Positions 13,826 to 22,147 of a DNA stretch of 22,434 nt are shown piece after piece (within the stretch, counting starts at the first letter, position 1; every line of letters starts with the position of its first letter). The DNA is from CAZTCJ01 sp964612085. Lineage in GTDB: Bacteria; Pseudomonadota; Alphaproteobacteria; JAJFIK01. A model generated the notes under the pieces. That model ran no database searches and was not told the DNA's origin. It worked only from the letters and a program-made list of their open reading frames with translations. The stretch covers positions 1 to 22,434 of the forward strand of contig CAZTCJ010000066.1 of assembly GCA_964612085.1 (NCBI GenBank). The letters are read 5' to 3'. A program made the position numbers and the translations under genes.

Positions 13826-15048
13826 TGGGCGCTGCTCTCGGCCGTGGATCCAGCGCCGGATTTCTTGGGATCCTCGGGCACCATGCCCATCAACAGATTG
13901 CTCGCGCCCAACAGAAGCTTGCCGAAAAAGCCCAGCTCTTTGACATCGGCGGCGGCCTGCAACGGCACCTCGATCATGTCCTGACCGGGCACGAGAACGC
14001 TCAGGGTGCCGATGGTCTGGCCTTTGGTCACCGGCGCCTCGACCGGTTCGTTGTAGGTCAGCTTGATCTCGATATCCTTGCGCGCGGACCGGTGGACGTA
14101 AGTGGCCACATCCTGATTGATTACCAGCGGCACGCTTTTCTCTTCGCCCTGGAAGACCTCTGCAGAGCCCACCAGATCGCCCGCCGACAGGACCTGTTCC
14201 TTGACGAAGGAGCCGAAGGCCATGCGCATCAGGCGCGCGGTTTCATTGGCCCGTTCTTTCTTCGAGCCAAGCCCGTTCACCACCAGGATGAAGCGCTTGC
14301 CCTGGCGGATGGCGGAGCCGGTGAGCCCGTAGCCCGCTTCTTCCGTATGGCCGGTCTTCAAACCGTCTGCGCCCGCGAACATGTAGAGCAGCGGGTTCCG
14401 GTTCTCCTGACGGACATTGTTCCAGGTGAATTCCCGTTCGTCGAACAGGGGATAATATTCCGGATAGGTCTCGATCATATGGCGCGACAACTTGGCCAGT
14501 TCGCGGGCCGTCATGCGGTGTTCGGGATGGGGCCAGCCGGTCGAGTTGCGGAAGACGGCGGTCTCCAGACCCAGTTCGCGGGCCCGTTCGGTCATCATGG
14601 CGGCGAAGTTTTCTTCCGTGCCGCCGATCGCTTCGGCCACGGCGATGCAGGCATCGTTTCCCGACTGAACGATGATCGAAGAGATCAGATCCTTGACAGG
14701 CACCTGGCTGTTCACTTCGGCGAACATGGTGGACGAGCCGGACGCCGCGCCGCCTTTCCTCCAGGCGTTGACGCTGATAAGGAACGTGTCGTCCTCGCTG
14801 ATCTCGCCGGACTTCAGACGGCTGAACAGCATCTCAAGGGTCATCAGCTTGCTCATGGACGCGGGCGCCATGGGCTCGTCGGGATTTTTGCCCCAGAGCG
14901 TCATGCCGGTCTCGGCATCCATGATCACGGCATATTTGGCGGGCGTCTCGATCGCAGCCGCCAGGCCAGTGCCGCCCCACAGAGCCGTCAGTGCCACAAT
15001 CATCCATGCCATGACACCGGACCGCGCCGGACGTCTCGTAAATCCCAT
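13822..15048 (-). CDS. D-alanyl-D-alanine carboxypeptidase (S11, PBP5/6 type)
   Basis: This encodes 408 residues. It trims the terminal D-Ala from peptidoglycan stem peptides at the periplasmic face. A signal peptide covers about residues 1-31 (hydrophobic MAWMIVALTALWGGTGLAAA). The three penicillin-binding motifs are present: SMSK (64-67, catalytic Ser64), SGN (129-131) and KTG (231-233). A PBP5-type C-terminal beta domain follows, and the end has an amphipathic stretch (GFFGKLLLGASNLLMG) that could attach the protein to the membrane, then a Ser/Lys-rich tail. ATG 15048 follows GGGAG. It starts 3 nt after the rlpA stop, forming a cell-wall pair (rlpA-dac) before the nucleotide and replication genes. 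Confidence 0.95.
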   Translation of the reverse strand: MGFTRRPARSGVMAWMIVALTALWGGTGLAAAIETPAKYAVIMDAETGMTLWGKNPDEPMAPASMSKLMTLEMLFSRLKSGEISEDDTFLISVNAWRKGGAASGSSTMFAEVNSQVPVKDLISSIIVQSGNDACIAVAEAIGGTEENFAAMMTERARELGLETAVFRNSTGWPHPEHRMTARELAKLSRHMIETYPEYYPLFDEREFTWNNVRQENRNPLLYMFAGADGLKTGHTEEAGYGLTGSAIRQGKRFILVVNGLGSKKERANETARLMRMAFGSFVKEQVLSAGDLVGSAEVFQGEEKSVPLVINQDVATYVHRSARKDIEIKLTYNEPVEAPVTKGQTIGTLSVLVPGQDMIEVPLQAAADVKELGFFGKLLLGASNLLMGMVPEDPKKSGAGSTAESSAQ

Positions 15049-15051
15049 GTC

Positions 15052-16308
15052 TTACTCCCTTGCCACGCCGCCGGCCGCAGGGGCTGGGCGTTCGTAAACC
15101 AGTTTGCTGTCGCGATACCCCGAACCGATGAGATCGCGCACCGCCCGTTCCGCCTGATCCGCATCGCTCAGCGGACCGATGCGGACCCGGTGCAGTTCGG
15201 AGCCGTTGACGGTCACGGGCGTGACCACCGGCGCGCCCAGATCGCCGAAGCGGGCCGACAGTTCGGCGACCACTTCCTCGGCATTGCGCGCCAGGCGGAA
15301 GGCACCGATCTGAATGTAGATAGGCTCCGCTTGCGGCAAGGATGTGGTCGGGTTTGGCGTCTGACCGGCAGGCGCCGACGGTCCCGCCGCGACCGAGCGC
15401 GGCATTGTGGGCGGCAAAGGCGGCAGCGCTTTCTTGCGCCGTTTCTCTTCTTCTTTGCGGCGACGCTCCTCGGCCCGGCGGATGACATCTTCCAGGGCGT
15501 CAAGATTTTCATCGCCATTGGCGGCCACCAGAACCGGTTCGGCCTGGGCTGCGGCGTCAGCGGGCGGGACATCCGGCAGCATGGCGTCGCGGATCAGATC
15601 GGACATGCGCCCAAGCGCGGCGGATGACGGCGTAAATCCGGCGGCGGCCACCTTGGGCATGGGCAGATCGGCGGCGGCGATCTTGGTCTCGCGCTCTTTC
15701 CGGCGGATCTTCGCCGGTTTTTTCACAGGCGCGGCGGCCACCCGCACTTCCAAGGGCGCCTGGCCTAGGATCTGAACGCGGACCTGCGTGCGGCCCTGGC
15801 GGTAAAAGCCCAGCTCCTTCGCGGCGCGCTTGGAGACATCGATGATGCGGTTATGGGCGAACGGGCCCCGGTCGTTGACCCTGAGATCCACCGATTTGCC
15901 GTTTTCGAGATTGGTCACACGCACCATGGAGGGCATGGGCAAGGTGGGATGGGCCGCGCTCATGGCGTGCATGTTGAAGACCTCGCCATTGGCGGTCTTG
16001 CGGCCATGGAATTTGTCGCCGTACCAGGAGGCTTCGCCCTTTTCATCATACGCCCAGTCGGCTTCGGGTTTGTACCATTTGCCCCGGATCTTATAGGGCT
16101 TGCCGACCTTGAAGGTGCCGCCCTTGAACTCCTGAACGGTGCCGGTCACCGGCGTCGGGGCCGGCAGGCCGCTCTCGGTCACGTCGCCGCGGGTCGAGCC
16201 GCAGGCGGCCAGCAGCGCACCGCCCGCCAAGACAGCGCCAAAATGCAGGGTTTTCCTGGAAAGACGCTTCAATGCGCCTCGATCTTGGGTCCGAGCGATG
16301 ATCTTCAC
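15052..16308 (-). CDS. rlpA: RlpA septal lytic transglycosylase lipoprotein with SPOR domain
   Basis: This encodes 418 residues from GTG 16308, preceded by AGGAG. The signal ends in a lipobox (GGALLAAC, Cys36), so it is a lipoprotein. The double-psi beta-barrel domain (about 90-170) contains GEASWYGDKFHGRKTANGE and VDLRVNDRGPF; E109, H120 and D146 are spaced like the catalytic and conserved residues of Pseudomonas RlpA. A Pro/Arg/Glu/Lys-rich linker with a highly charged run (about 275-295) leads to a C-terminal SPOR domain (YIQIGAFRLARNAEEV to the end), which binds denuded glycan at the division site. It is the first gene of the cluster, with a 147-nt divergent gap to the MmgE/PrpD gene. Confidence 0.95.
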   Translation of the reverse strand: MKIIARTQDRGALKRLSRKTLHFGAVLAGGALLAACGSTRGDVTESGLPAPTPVTGTVQEFKGGTFKVGKPYKIRGKWYKPEADWAYDEKGEASWYGDKFHGRKTANGEVFNMHAMSAAHPTLPMPSMVRVTNLENGKSVDLRVNDRGPFAHNRIIDVSKRAAKELGFYRQGRTQVRVQILGQAPLEVRVAAAPVKKPAKIRRKERETKIAAADLPMPKVAAAGFTPSSAALGRMSDLIRDAMLPDVPPADAAAQAEPVLVAANGDENLDALEDVIRRAEERRRKEEEKRRKKALPPLPPTMPRSVAAGPSAPAGQTPNPTTSLPQAEPIYIQIGAFRLARNAEEVVAELSARFGDLGAPVVTPVTVNGSELHRVRIGPLSDADQAERAVRDLIGSGYRDSKLVYERPAPAAGGVARE

Positions 16309-16455
16309 CGCTTTACTCCTACCTGACTCACGGAAAGCTTAGTCTTTCTAACAAAGGTTATGAGGCTGTGGCTATGCCTGCCCTTTGAGCTGACGCGGCT
16401 TTGCGCCATGATGCGTCCGGCTATTGGGGCACCATTGGATTACCAAAGGGCGATC

Positions 16456-17820
16456 ATGACGTATGTCTCCTCGACGGCAAGCCTTTCGGAAGCGCTGGCC
16501 GTCCTCGCGTTACGCAAACCCATCACCGCATCGGACCGCCGGGCGGCGGCCATTCTGGTGCTGGACGCCGTGGCCAACGCGCTCGCGGGCCGGGTGACCG
16601 AACCGGGCCGCCTGGTGCGCGACTGGTATCATGCCGTGAACGCCGGCACCGAACGGGATCCGGGCCGGGAAGCCTTTGTCATGGGGGCGTTCACCCACAG
16701 TCTGGAAACGGATGACCTGCACCGGGCCTCCGTGGTGCATCCCGGCTGCGTCGTGGTGCCTGCCGCCTGGGTCGCGGCGCGGGCCGTGGGCGCGGACGGC
16801 ACGGCATTTCTCGACGCGGTCATTCGCGGCGTCGAGGCGGCCACCCGCGTAGGCATGGCGGTCGGCCCGAGCCATTACAAGATCTGGCACAACACGGCGA
16901 CCTGCGGACCGTTCGGCGCCGCCGTCGCGGCCGGCTCGCTGCTGGGTCTAGACAGCGCAGCCATGGCCCATGCCCTGGGCAATGCAGGCACCCAAAGCGC
17001 GGGGCTTTGGGAGTTCCTGGCCGACGGCGCCATGAGCAAGCATCTCCATGCGGGACGGGCGGCGGAAGCGGGCTGGCTCGCGGCCAGCCTCGCCAAGGCG
17101 GGCTTCACCGGCCCCCGGCGGATCCTCGAAGGCGACCGGGGCTTCTTCGCCGCCACCTGCCCGGACGCTCAGCCCGGCAAGGTGCTCGAAGAGCCGGACG
17201 CGCCCTGGCAGGTCCACGCCACCTCGATCAAACCCTGGCCGTGCTGCCGCCACACCCATCCGGCGATCGACGCGGCCTTGTCCTTGAGGGCGGCGATCCA
17301 GGAACGGGGCCTGGGGCCTGAGACCATCGGCGCGGTTCATGTGCGCACCTATCAGGCGGCGATCGATGTCTGCGACCGGATTTCTCCCCGTTCGGACTAT
17401 CAGGCCAAATTCTCGCTCCAGCATTGCGTCGGTGCGGCCCTCAACGACGGCAAGGTGGATTTCAGCGCCTTCGGCGAAGAGGCCCGCAAGCGCGTCGGGC
17501 CGGTGCGCGCCCGGGTCACCCTGATGCTCGATCCGGCCTACGAAGCGCCGTATCCGGACGCCTGGGGCGCCAGCGTCTCGGCCACCTTGCGCGACGGCAC
17601 CAGGCTCGACGCGGCGGTCAAGCACGCCAAGGGCGATCCGGAAGCGCCGCTGTCCCTCGCCGAGCTGGTCACCAAGGCGAAAATGCTGCTCACCCATGGC
17701 GGCGTCGAGACGCCGGGCCAGTGGATCGAGCTGCTGCTCGCCATCGAGAAGGCGCCCGCTCTGCCCGATTTGTCCCGCTTCTGGGGCCCCAATCCTCTGG
17801 CTATCACCAAGAAGTCTTGA
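16456..17820 (+). CDS. MmgE/PrpD family protein
   Basis: This encodes 454 residues from ATG 16456, with AAAGGG 5 nt upstream; the frame is open to 16360 but conserved sequence begins later. The family includes 2-methylcitrate dehydratase (PrpD) and cis-aconitate decarboxylase. Helical-domain motifs are HSLETDDLHRASVVHPGCVV (81-100, with an Asp pair and His), YKIWHNTATCGPFGAA (141-156) and SKHLHAGRAAEAG (194-206); the small domain follows with WPCCRHTHPAID (261-272). These place D86/D87, H95, K195 and H266/H268 near expected active-site positions. No prpB/prpC-like neighbour is present, so the methylcitrate cycle is not supported; the substrate is open. Confidence 0.9.
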   Translation: MTYVSSTASLSEALAVLALRKPITASDRRAAAILVLDAVANALAGRVTEPGRLVRDWYHAVNAGTERDPGREAFVMGAFTHSLETDDLHRASVVHPGCVVVPAAWVAARAVGADGTAFLDAVIRGVEAATRVGMAVGPSHYKIWHNTATCGPFGAAVAAGSLLGLDSAAMAHALGNAGTQSAGLWEFLADGAMSKHLHAGRAAEAGWLAASLAKAGFTGPRRILEGDRGFFAATCPDAQPGKVLEEPDAPWQVHATSIKPWPCCRHTHPAIDAALSLRAAIQERGLGPETIGAVHVRTYQAAIDVCDRISPRSDYQAKFSLQHCVGAALNDGKVDFSAFGEEARKRVGPVRARVTLMLDPAYEAPYPDAWGASVSATLRDGTRLDAAVKHAKGDPEAPLSLAELVTKAKMLLTHGGVETPGQWIELLLAIEKAPALPDLSRFWGPNPLAITKKS

Positions 17821-17831
17821 GGGACCGACCC

Positions 17832-18047
17832 ATGCCCTTGTGCCGGATTGCGTGTCTCGTCAGCACCCTGATCCTCGCCGCCGCCTGTTCGTCGGGCCCG
17901 CGCGGACCGTCCGCCTACGACCGTTGCCTGCAGGCGAACATGGCTGTCGCCATGGACTGGAAAGCGATCAGGGAGATGTGCCGCAGACAGGTGGGTCTGG
18001 ACGCCCAGCCCGATCCGCGTCCGGGCGATCCGCCTATCAAGCAGTAG
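17832..18047 (+). CDS. Small lipoprotein, unknown function
   Basis: This encodes 71 residues. The signal ends in a lipobox (LILAAAC, Cys19), giving a mature lipoprotein of about 53 residues with YDRCLQANMAVAMDWKAIRE and MCRRQ, two cysteines, and a Pro/Asp-rich tail. A GAGGGA site formed by the end of the preceding gene lies 7 nt ahead of ATG 17832, so it is likely co-transcribed with the MmgE/PrpD gene. Its last 11 bases overlap the end of the convergent glycosyltransferase gene. No family is recognised. The frame extends far upstream but only as a shadow of the previous gene. Confidence 0.72.
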   Translation: MPLCRIACLVSTLILAAACSSGPRGPSAYDRCLQANMAVAMDWKAIREMCRRQVGLDAQPDPRPGDPPIKQ

Positions 18048-18831
18048 CGCCCGGCTTTTTCTTGCGCCCGCCCAGCTTGAAGCGCACAAGGCGGCTCGCT
18101 TCCTCGTGTTCGCGCGGGGTGATGTTGAGCAGGTAGTCTTCGATCGGCTTGGCGTCTACCTTGCGCGCGTTTGGAGGCGGCGTCTCGCCGATGGCGCGAT
18201 AGACATCCTCATACAGACAGTAATAATAGACCGTGGTCTTCTTGACCACGACGCCGTTGAGGCCTGCCGCGCGGATGCTTTCCAGGAAAATCCGGTCGCA
18301 CATGGAGGCGATGGGCTTGGGCATCTGGATCCAGACCGGGATCAGATGATAGGCCCCGGGCATCAGAAAGAAGCAATTGGTATCGACGAATTCGTTCGCG
18401 GGCGGATCGCGGTAATACTGGATGATGGTGCCGTTGGGGCGCACCAGATAGCGCCGGGCGATCACCACATCGATGGGCGGACCGGCATATTTGGCGGCCT
18501 CCAGGCAGCGCTCCACATGGTCGGGCTCCAGCCAATTGTCCGCATCGAGAAAACCGATGCCCGCAGCGCCTTCATGGGCCGCCAGCAGCGCGCCGAGCCC
18601 GCGCGGCGTGTTGCCGTAATCGGCATGGGCTTTCGAGAGCTTCAGATGGCGCACCGGGCGCGCGTCGATCCAGTCCTGGGGGAAGCCGTCGGCGACGACC
18701 ACATGATCGCATGGCACGGTCTGGGCGGCGACGGAGTCGAGACAGCGCTCCAGCATCGGCCGGTCTTCTTTGTGATAGGGCGTGACGAGGACGGGCCGCC
18801 CGGCCCCGGTGCTTTGTCCACTGACGGTCAT
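18037..18831 (-). CDS. Glycosyltransferase family 2-like protein
   Basis: This encodes 264 residues with a GT-A fold: the first strand and loop are PVLVTPYHKEDRPMLERCLDSVAAQT (13-38), the nucleotide-binding VVVADG (44-49), and the DxD-type FLDADNW (94-100), followed by LEPDHVERCL. These are typical of family 2 transferases that use nucleotide-sugar donors. No membrane helix is evident, so it is cytoplasmic or peripheral; the C terminus is basic (KLGGRKKKPGATA). The acceptor is unknown. ATG 18831 lies 3 nt after the stop of the small exported-protein gene, with GGAGGA straddling that stop. It ends by overlapping the lipoprotein gene by 11 bp. Confidence 0.88.
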   Translation of the reverse strand: MTVSGQSTGAGRPVLVTPYHKEDRPMLERCLDSVAAQTVPCDHVVVADGFPQDWIDARPVRHLKLSKAHADYGNTPRGLGALLAAHEGAAGIGFLDADNWLEPDHVERCLEAAKYAGPPIDVVIARRYLVRPNGTIIQYYRDPPANEFVDTNCFFLMPGAYHLIPVWIQMPKPIASMCDRIFLESIRAAGLNGVVVKKTTVYYYCLYEDVYRAIGETPPPNARKVDAKPIEDYLLNITPREHEEASRLVRFKLGGRKKKPGATA

Positions 18832-18834
18832 CGT

Positions 18835-19212
18835 TCAGTCCTCCGCGCGCGCCGCCGTCCAAACGCTGAGGAAATCCCGCCCCGTGGACAGGCTCAAGCC
18901 CTTCAGCACGCCCCCCTCCAGACGGCCCGAATGGGCGTAGGGCCCGGAACCGTCTTCCGTGACGAAGGCGAAATAGACCGTATCCCAATCGGTGTTGACC
19001 CGGCCCTCCGTGAACGGCGTGCCGTAGAATGTGCCTTCGAGCGCGGTGCCGTCCACGCCGGTGATGGTCAGGGTTTGAAAATACGGGGCCGCGCCGGGCG
19101 TGGGGCGCAGATCCACGGACCAGGTGCCGATCAGCGCCTGGGCGTCGGGCGCGTCTTCCGCGCGGGCGGGCAGAACGGCGGCCAGCAAAACGAACAGAAC
19201 GGCAAGGCGCAT
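18835..19212 (-). CDS. Small exported protein, unknown function
   Basis: This encodes 125 residues with a signal peptide (MRLAVLFVLLAAVLPARA, cleavage before EDAPDA). The mature part has a beta-rich pattern: ALIGTWSVDLRPTPG, YFQTLTITGVDGTALEGTFYGTPF, DTVYFAFVTEDGSGPYAHSGRLEGGVLKGLSLS and a closing FLSVWTAAR. The GTW...TLEGTFYG...GRLEGGVLKG layout resembles small lipocalin-like or avidin-like barrels, but no named family can be assigned. GGAGAG lies 6 nt before ATG 19212. The glycosyltransferase follows after 3 nt, so they form an operon. Probably periplasmic. Confidence 0.78.
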   Translation of the reverse strand: MRLAVLFVLLAAVLPARAEDAPDAQALIGTWSVDLRPTPGAAPYFQTLTITGVDGTALEGTFYGTPFTEGRVNTDWDTVYFAFVTEDGSGPYAHSGRLEGGVLKGLSLSTGRDFLSVWTAARAED

Positions 19213-19316
19213 GGGACACTCTCCGGCGACTGAGACAGACAGTCCTTAAGGGACACCGGTTCGCGCGCGGACGCAAGATCCGGCTGGTCCCCGGCGCCGG
19301 CCAAGGGCGATGGCCC

Positions 19317-19389
19317 GTAGGGTGCACCAGGCGCCAGCGCGGTGCACGGCGCGAGGTTCGGACCGTGCATTTCGCTTGGCGAAAGGCAC
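19317..19389. repeat. Palindromic repeat element beginning with GTAG
   Basis: After GTAGG (from 19317) there is an inverted repeat GTGCACC (19322-19328) / GGTGCAC (19341-19347), and then a second hairpin with GTGC/GCAC flanks and TTTCGC-TTG-GCGAAA core (19365-19389). The GTAGGGTG opening followed by imperfect palindromes resembles dispersed REP-type repeats, whose units often begin with GTAG. It lies in the gap between the small exported-protein gene and the terminator at 19405. Confidence 0.5.
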
Positions 19390-19404
19390 CCTGCCGCCCG
19401 CAAC

Positions 19405-19434
19405 AAACAAAAAAGGCCGGGAGACCCCGGCCTT
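19405..19434 (-). terminator. Intrinsic terminator for the 19458-19799 gene
   Basis: Read on the minus strand, a 9-bp stem AAGGCCGGG / CCCGGCCTT with loop GTCT (19434-19413) is directly followed by TTTTGTTTG. The GC-rich stem plus T-run is a classical rho-independent terminator, starting about 24 nt after the stop codon of the small exported-protein gene. Confidence 0.88.
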
Positions 19435-19457
19435 CTCGCGCCGTCATGGGCTGATGC

Positions 19458-19799
19458 TCAGCGGGCGCTGACCCGGCGCACGGAGCCGTCCGTGCGGTCC
19501 ACCGCATAGGTGCCGAGCGGATGATTGAAGCCGCCGATCACCCGGGCCACGTAGTATTTGCCCTTCTTCCAGGAGCGGTCGATCCGGCCCCGGCCCTTGC
19601 CGCTCTCGCGCAGATGGCTGCGCAGCGTCTTGCGGGCCTCGCGCACCGGCATAACGTCCAGTTCGACCACATTTTGGCTGCGGACGGTGATGGTTTCCTC
19701 ACTGTCCTTGCCGTCTTTCTTCGCCTTTTCCTCGGCAATCGCTCCACCGGCCAGCGTCAAGCCCAGAGCCGCCGCAAGCGCAATCACTGTCACGCGCAT
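19458..19799 (-). CDS. Small exported basic protein, unknown function
   Basis: This encodes 113 residues from ATG 19799, chosen because GGAG lies 6 nt upstream; an ATG four codons earlier has no site. The signal peptide is MRVTVIALAAALGLTLAGGAIA (1-22). The mature protein starts with a charged stretch (EEKAKKDGKDSEE), then a beta/alpha region with VVELDVMPVREARKTLRSHL and a basic C terminus (KKGKYYVARVIGGFNHPLGTYAVDRTDGSVRRVSAR) with YYVARVIGG and TYAVDRTDG strands. It is likely periplasmic. No family is recognised. It has its own promoter candidate and its own terminator, so it is a single-gene unit that could be strongly expressed. Confidence 0.78.
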   Translation of the reverse strand: MRVTVIALAAALGLTLAGGAIAEEKAKKDGKDSEETITVRSQNVVELDVMPVREARKTLRSHLRESGKGRGRIDRSWKKGKYYVARVIGGFNHPLGTYAVDRTDGSVRRVSAR

Positions 19800-19859
19800 T
19801 TCCGTCTCCATAAGGACTAAATCGATCTGTTGTGCCCGGCCACCCGCCAGGATGCGCGG

Positions 19860-19888
19860 AGTATGCCTTAAGGCCCGGCCCGATACAA
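19860..19888 (-). promoter_or_regulatory. Candidate sigma-70-type promoter
   Basis: On the minus strand TTGTAT (19888-19883) and CATACT (19865-19860) are separated by exactly 17 bp, partial matches to the -35 and -10 consensus. Transcription would begin near 19853, giving a leader of about 55 nt before ATG 19799. This is a pattern match only. Confidence 0.35.
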
Positions 19889-19930
19889 GCGCTGATTGCA
19901 GCTCGAACCCCCCGCGCGGATCGGCGGGTC

Positions 19931-22147
19931 TTAAAACCGGAAGGTGTTGCCGACGCGGATCGAGGCGCCCGACTGGAGGGTTCGATAATCCCGGATATTT
20001 GTGATCGCCGCATTGCTGACCGACAGGAACAGTTCCGTCTCGGGCCGGATCTCCCAGAACAGTCGCCCCAGGAAGGAAAAGCCTTGGGAGATATTGTCAT
20101 ATTGCATTTGGGAGGTGAACTGAATATCCGGTGAGATATTGATGTTAAGATCGACCGAACTGACCTGGATGGTCACGGAGCCGGTGGGCAGGATGAACTT
20201 GTCGATCAGATGGTTGAACTCGATATTGAAATAGCGCGACGGGCGCAAGGCCAGTTCCATGTCCAGGAAATGGCGGGTGCCGTCATAAAAGCTGCAGCAG
20301 ACATATTCGATCTCGAAGCGGACGGGCCGGGCGCTTGACGAGCTGAACCAGAAATTCCCCCGGTTCCATTCATAGCGGGCGGCGGGCACCAGAACGTCAT
20401 TGGGCAGAAAGAACGGCTCCGGAATGACTTCGACCGAATTCCAGAAATTGAGAAACAGCTCATCGCCGATATGATTGCCGCCGCCGAACCAGATGCCGTT
20501 GGTGCGGTCCTGCACCGTGTTGTCGAGATCGGTCACCATGTCGAACCAGGTGCCCACATCGAAAAAGCGCAGATAGCTGTCCTCGGGCCGCCAGCGGTAG
20601 CGCAGATCACTGTCATGGGTGCGGATGCCGGTCCGGTTCACGAAGCCCAGCGCCGGATTGTAGTCCGCGTCCAGATGCTTGAAGCGGTAGAAGGTCCGGA
20701 TCCGGTCGTTCGGATAACTGATCTCCAGCCCGTAGGCGTTGCCCTGCTCCTCCGGCCGGTCGGAGCGGCTCGCCAGGAAGAATGCATCGGCCACCAGGCG
20801 CTGATCGCCGAACACGGTACTGTCCAGGAACTGAAAATCCGCTCCCACCACTGTATTATCGCTGGTGCCCGTGGGATCGCCATTGGTGGCGATGATGCCG
20901 ATGCGGGAATCGCCCAGGACACGGGCCGAGGCGCGCAGCACCGACAGGATTTGCGGGTCGAGATCGTCGCCGCCGGAGACCCGCGTGCTGAGCGCGCCTA
21001 TGGTGAACGGCCCCGCCGAGCCTGAGAATTTCGCGCCCGCCGTGAGTCCCACCGTCTCGCCATCGACGATGCCGATGCGCCGGGAGAAGAACGGCAGTCC
21101 GTTCACATTGTTGAAAGGCCTGCCGCCGAATTCGAAAAGCGCCGCGTCCTGAAGAAAGAAATCGCGGGTCTCCGGAAAGAACAGGGAAAAGCGCCCCGTA
21201 TTGACCTGGCGGGAGTCGAGCGGCGTATCGGAAAAATCCGTATTGATGGTCAGCGTGCCGGTGAGCGAGGGCGTGAACTTGTAGAACACATTGCCGCTGG
21301 GAATAAGGCGGATATCGTCTTCCCGTCCGGGCTGCTCCCAATTGCGGATCCACTGTACCGTGCTCAGCGCCTCGATATCGAGACCCAGGCCCTGACTGGC
21401 ATCGGTGATGCCGGACAGGCGCCCGGCAAGCGTCATATCGATGCGCCCGAAGGACTGATTGATCCCGGCCCAGCGCATTTCCTCATTGCGCCGGGCGATG
21501 CGGCGCACCACCTGTAAGCCCCAACTCTCAGCCGCCGGATCGAAGGAAATGCTCTGGAACGGAATGGCCAGTTCCGCCACCCAGCCGGTCTCGGTAATCT
21601 GCGCCCTGCCCCGCCAGATGGTGTTCCATTCCGATTTGAAACTGTCGTTGTTCTCAACGAGGCCTTCACGGCGCGCGCCCGCCGGATTGATCTCGAAGCC
21701 GAAGGCATCCCGACCGGTATTGTAGGAATCGATCAAGACGCTGATGAAATCGTCCTGGCCGATATTGCCGTCCCGGTTCATCACCGTCGCGGCGATCGCG
21801 CCGGGATTCTCATCATGGGCATGAACGCCCACATAAAGCGTGGTGTCGTCATACAGCAGAAAGACTTGCGTGCGCTCGGTGGGCGTTGCCCCTTGGGTGG
21901 GAAAGACCTGGCGGAAATCCTCGATCACCGAGGCCCGCTGCCACACGGCATCCGTCAGCACACCATCGATCTCCGGCCCCTCGCCGGCCCCGATGCGCTC
22001 GATGGCGATGGACGGCCGTTCAGCGCCGTTGCGAATTTCGCTCGCGGGGCCGGTTTCCTGCGCCCTTAACGAGAGCCCGCCCAGGATAGAGAAAGCCCCA
22101 ATCAGGGCCACGGCGATTGCTCGCCGACCATGCAGATACACGCTCAT
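19931..22147 (-). CDS. CBM9-like / DUF5916 outer-membrane protein
   Basis: This encodes 738 residues. A signal peptide covers about residues 1-29 (hydrophobic AIAVALIGAFSILGGLSLRAQ). The first domain (about 45-240) is carbohydrate-binding-module-9-like: EIDGVLTDAVWQRA, TQVFLLYDDTTLYVGVHAHDENP, DDFISVLIDSYNTGRDAFGFEINPAG and GWVAELAIPFQSISFDP. The remainder (about 265-738) matches DUF5916: LTINTDFSDTPLDSRQVNTG, RFSLFFPETRDFFLQDAALF, then many amphipathic strands ending in RVGNTFRF, a C-terminal Phe typical of outer-membrane barrels. The role is unknown; a ligand-binding or nutrient-related barrel is plausible. It is not next to a TonB receptor here. ATG 22147 follows a purine-rich GAGGTGAG. 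Confidence 0.9.
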   Translation of the reverse strand: MSVYLHGRRAIAVALIGAFSILGGLSLRAQETGPASEIRNGAERPSIAIERIGAGEGPEIDGVLTDAVWQRASVIEDFRQVFPTQGATPTERTQVFLLYDDTTLYVGVHAHDENPGAIAATVMNRDGNIGQDDFISVLIDSYNTGRDAFGFEINPAGARREGLVENNDSFKSEWNTIWRGRAQITETGWVAELAIPFQSISFDPAAESWGLQVVRRIARRNEEMRWAGINQSFGRIDMTLAGRLSGITDASQGLGLDIEALSTVQWIRNWEQPGREDDIRLIPSGNVFYKFTPSLTGTLTINTDFSDTPLDSRQVNTGRFSLFFPETRDFFLQDAALFEFGGRPFNNVNGLPFFSRRIGIVDGETVGLTAGAKFSGSAGPFTIGALSTRVSGGDDLDPQILSVLRASARVLGDSRIGIIATNGDPTGTSDNTVVGADFQFLDSTVFGDQRLVADAFFLASRSDRPEEQGNAYGLEISYPNDRIRTFYRFKHLDADYNPALGFVNRTGIRTHDSDLRYRWRPEDSYLRFFDVGTWFDMVTDLDNTVQDRTNGIWFGGGNHIGDELFLNFWNSVEVIPEPFFLPNDVLVPAARYEWNRGNFWFSSSSARPVRFEIEYVCCSFYDGTRHFLDMELALRPSRYFNIEFNHLIDKFILPTGSVTIQVSSVDLNINISPDIQFTSQMQYDNISQGFSFLGRLFWEIRPETELFLSVSNAAITNIRDYRTLQSGASIRVGNTFRF

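Noticed and set aside
16333..16348. Inverted repeat GAAAG/CTTTC in the rlpA-MmgE/PrpD gap
   Set aside because: Only five pairs with a six-base loop; expected by chance at this length.
16360..16455. Extended start for the MmgE/PrpD protein
   Set aside because: The extra 32 residues show no conserved family sequence, and AAAGGG is correctly placed only for ATG 16456.
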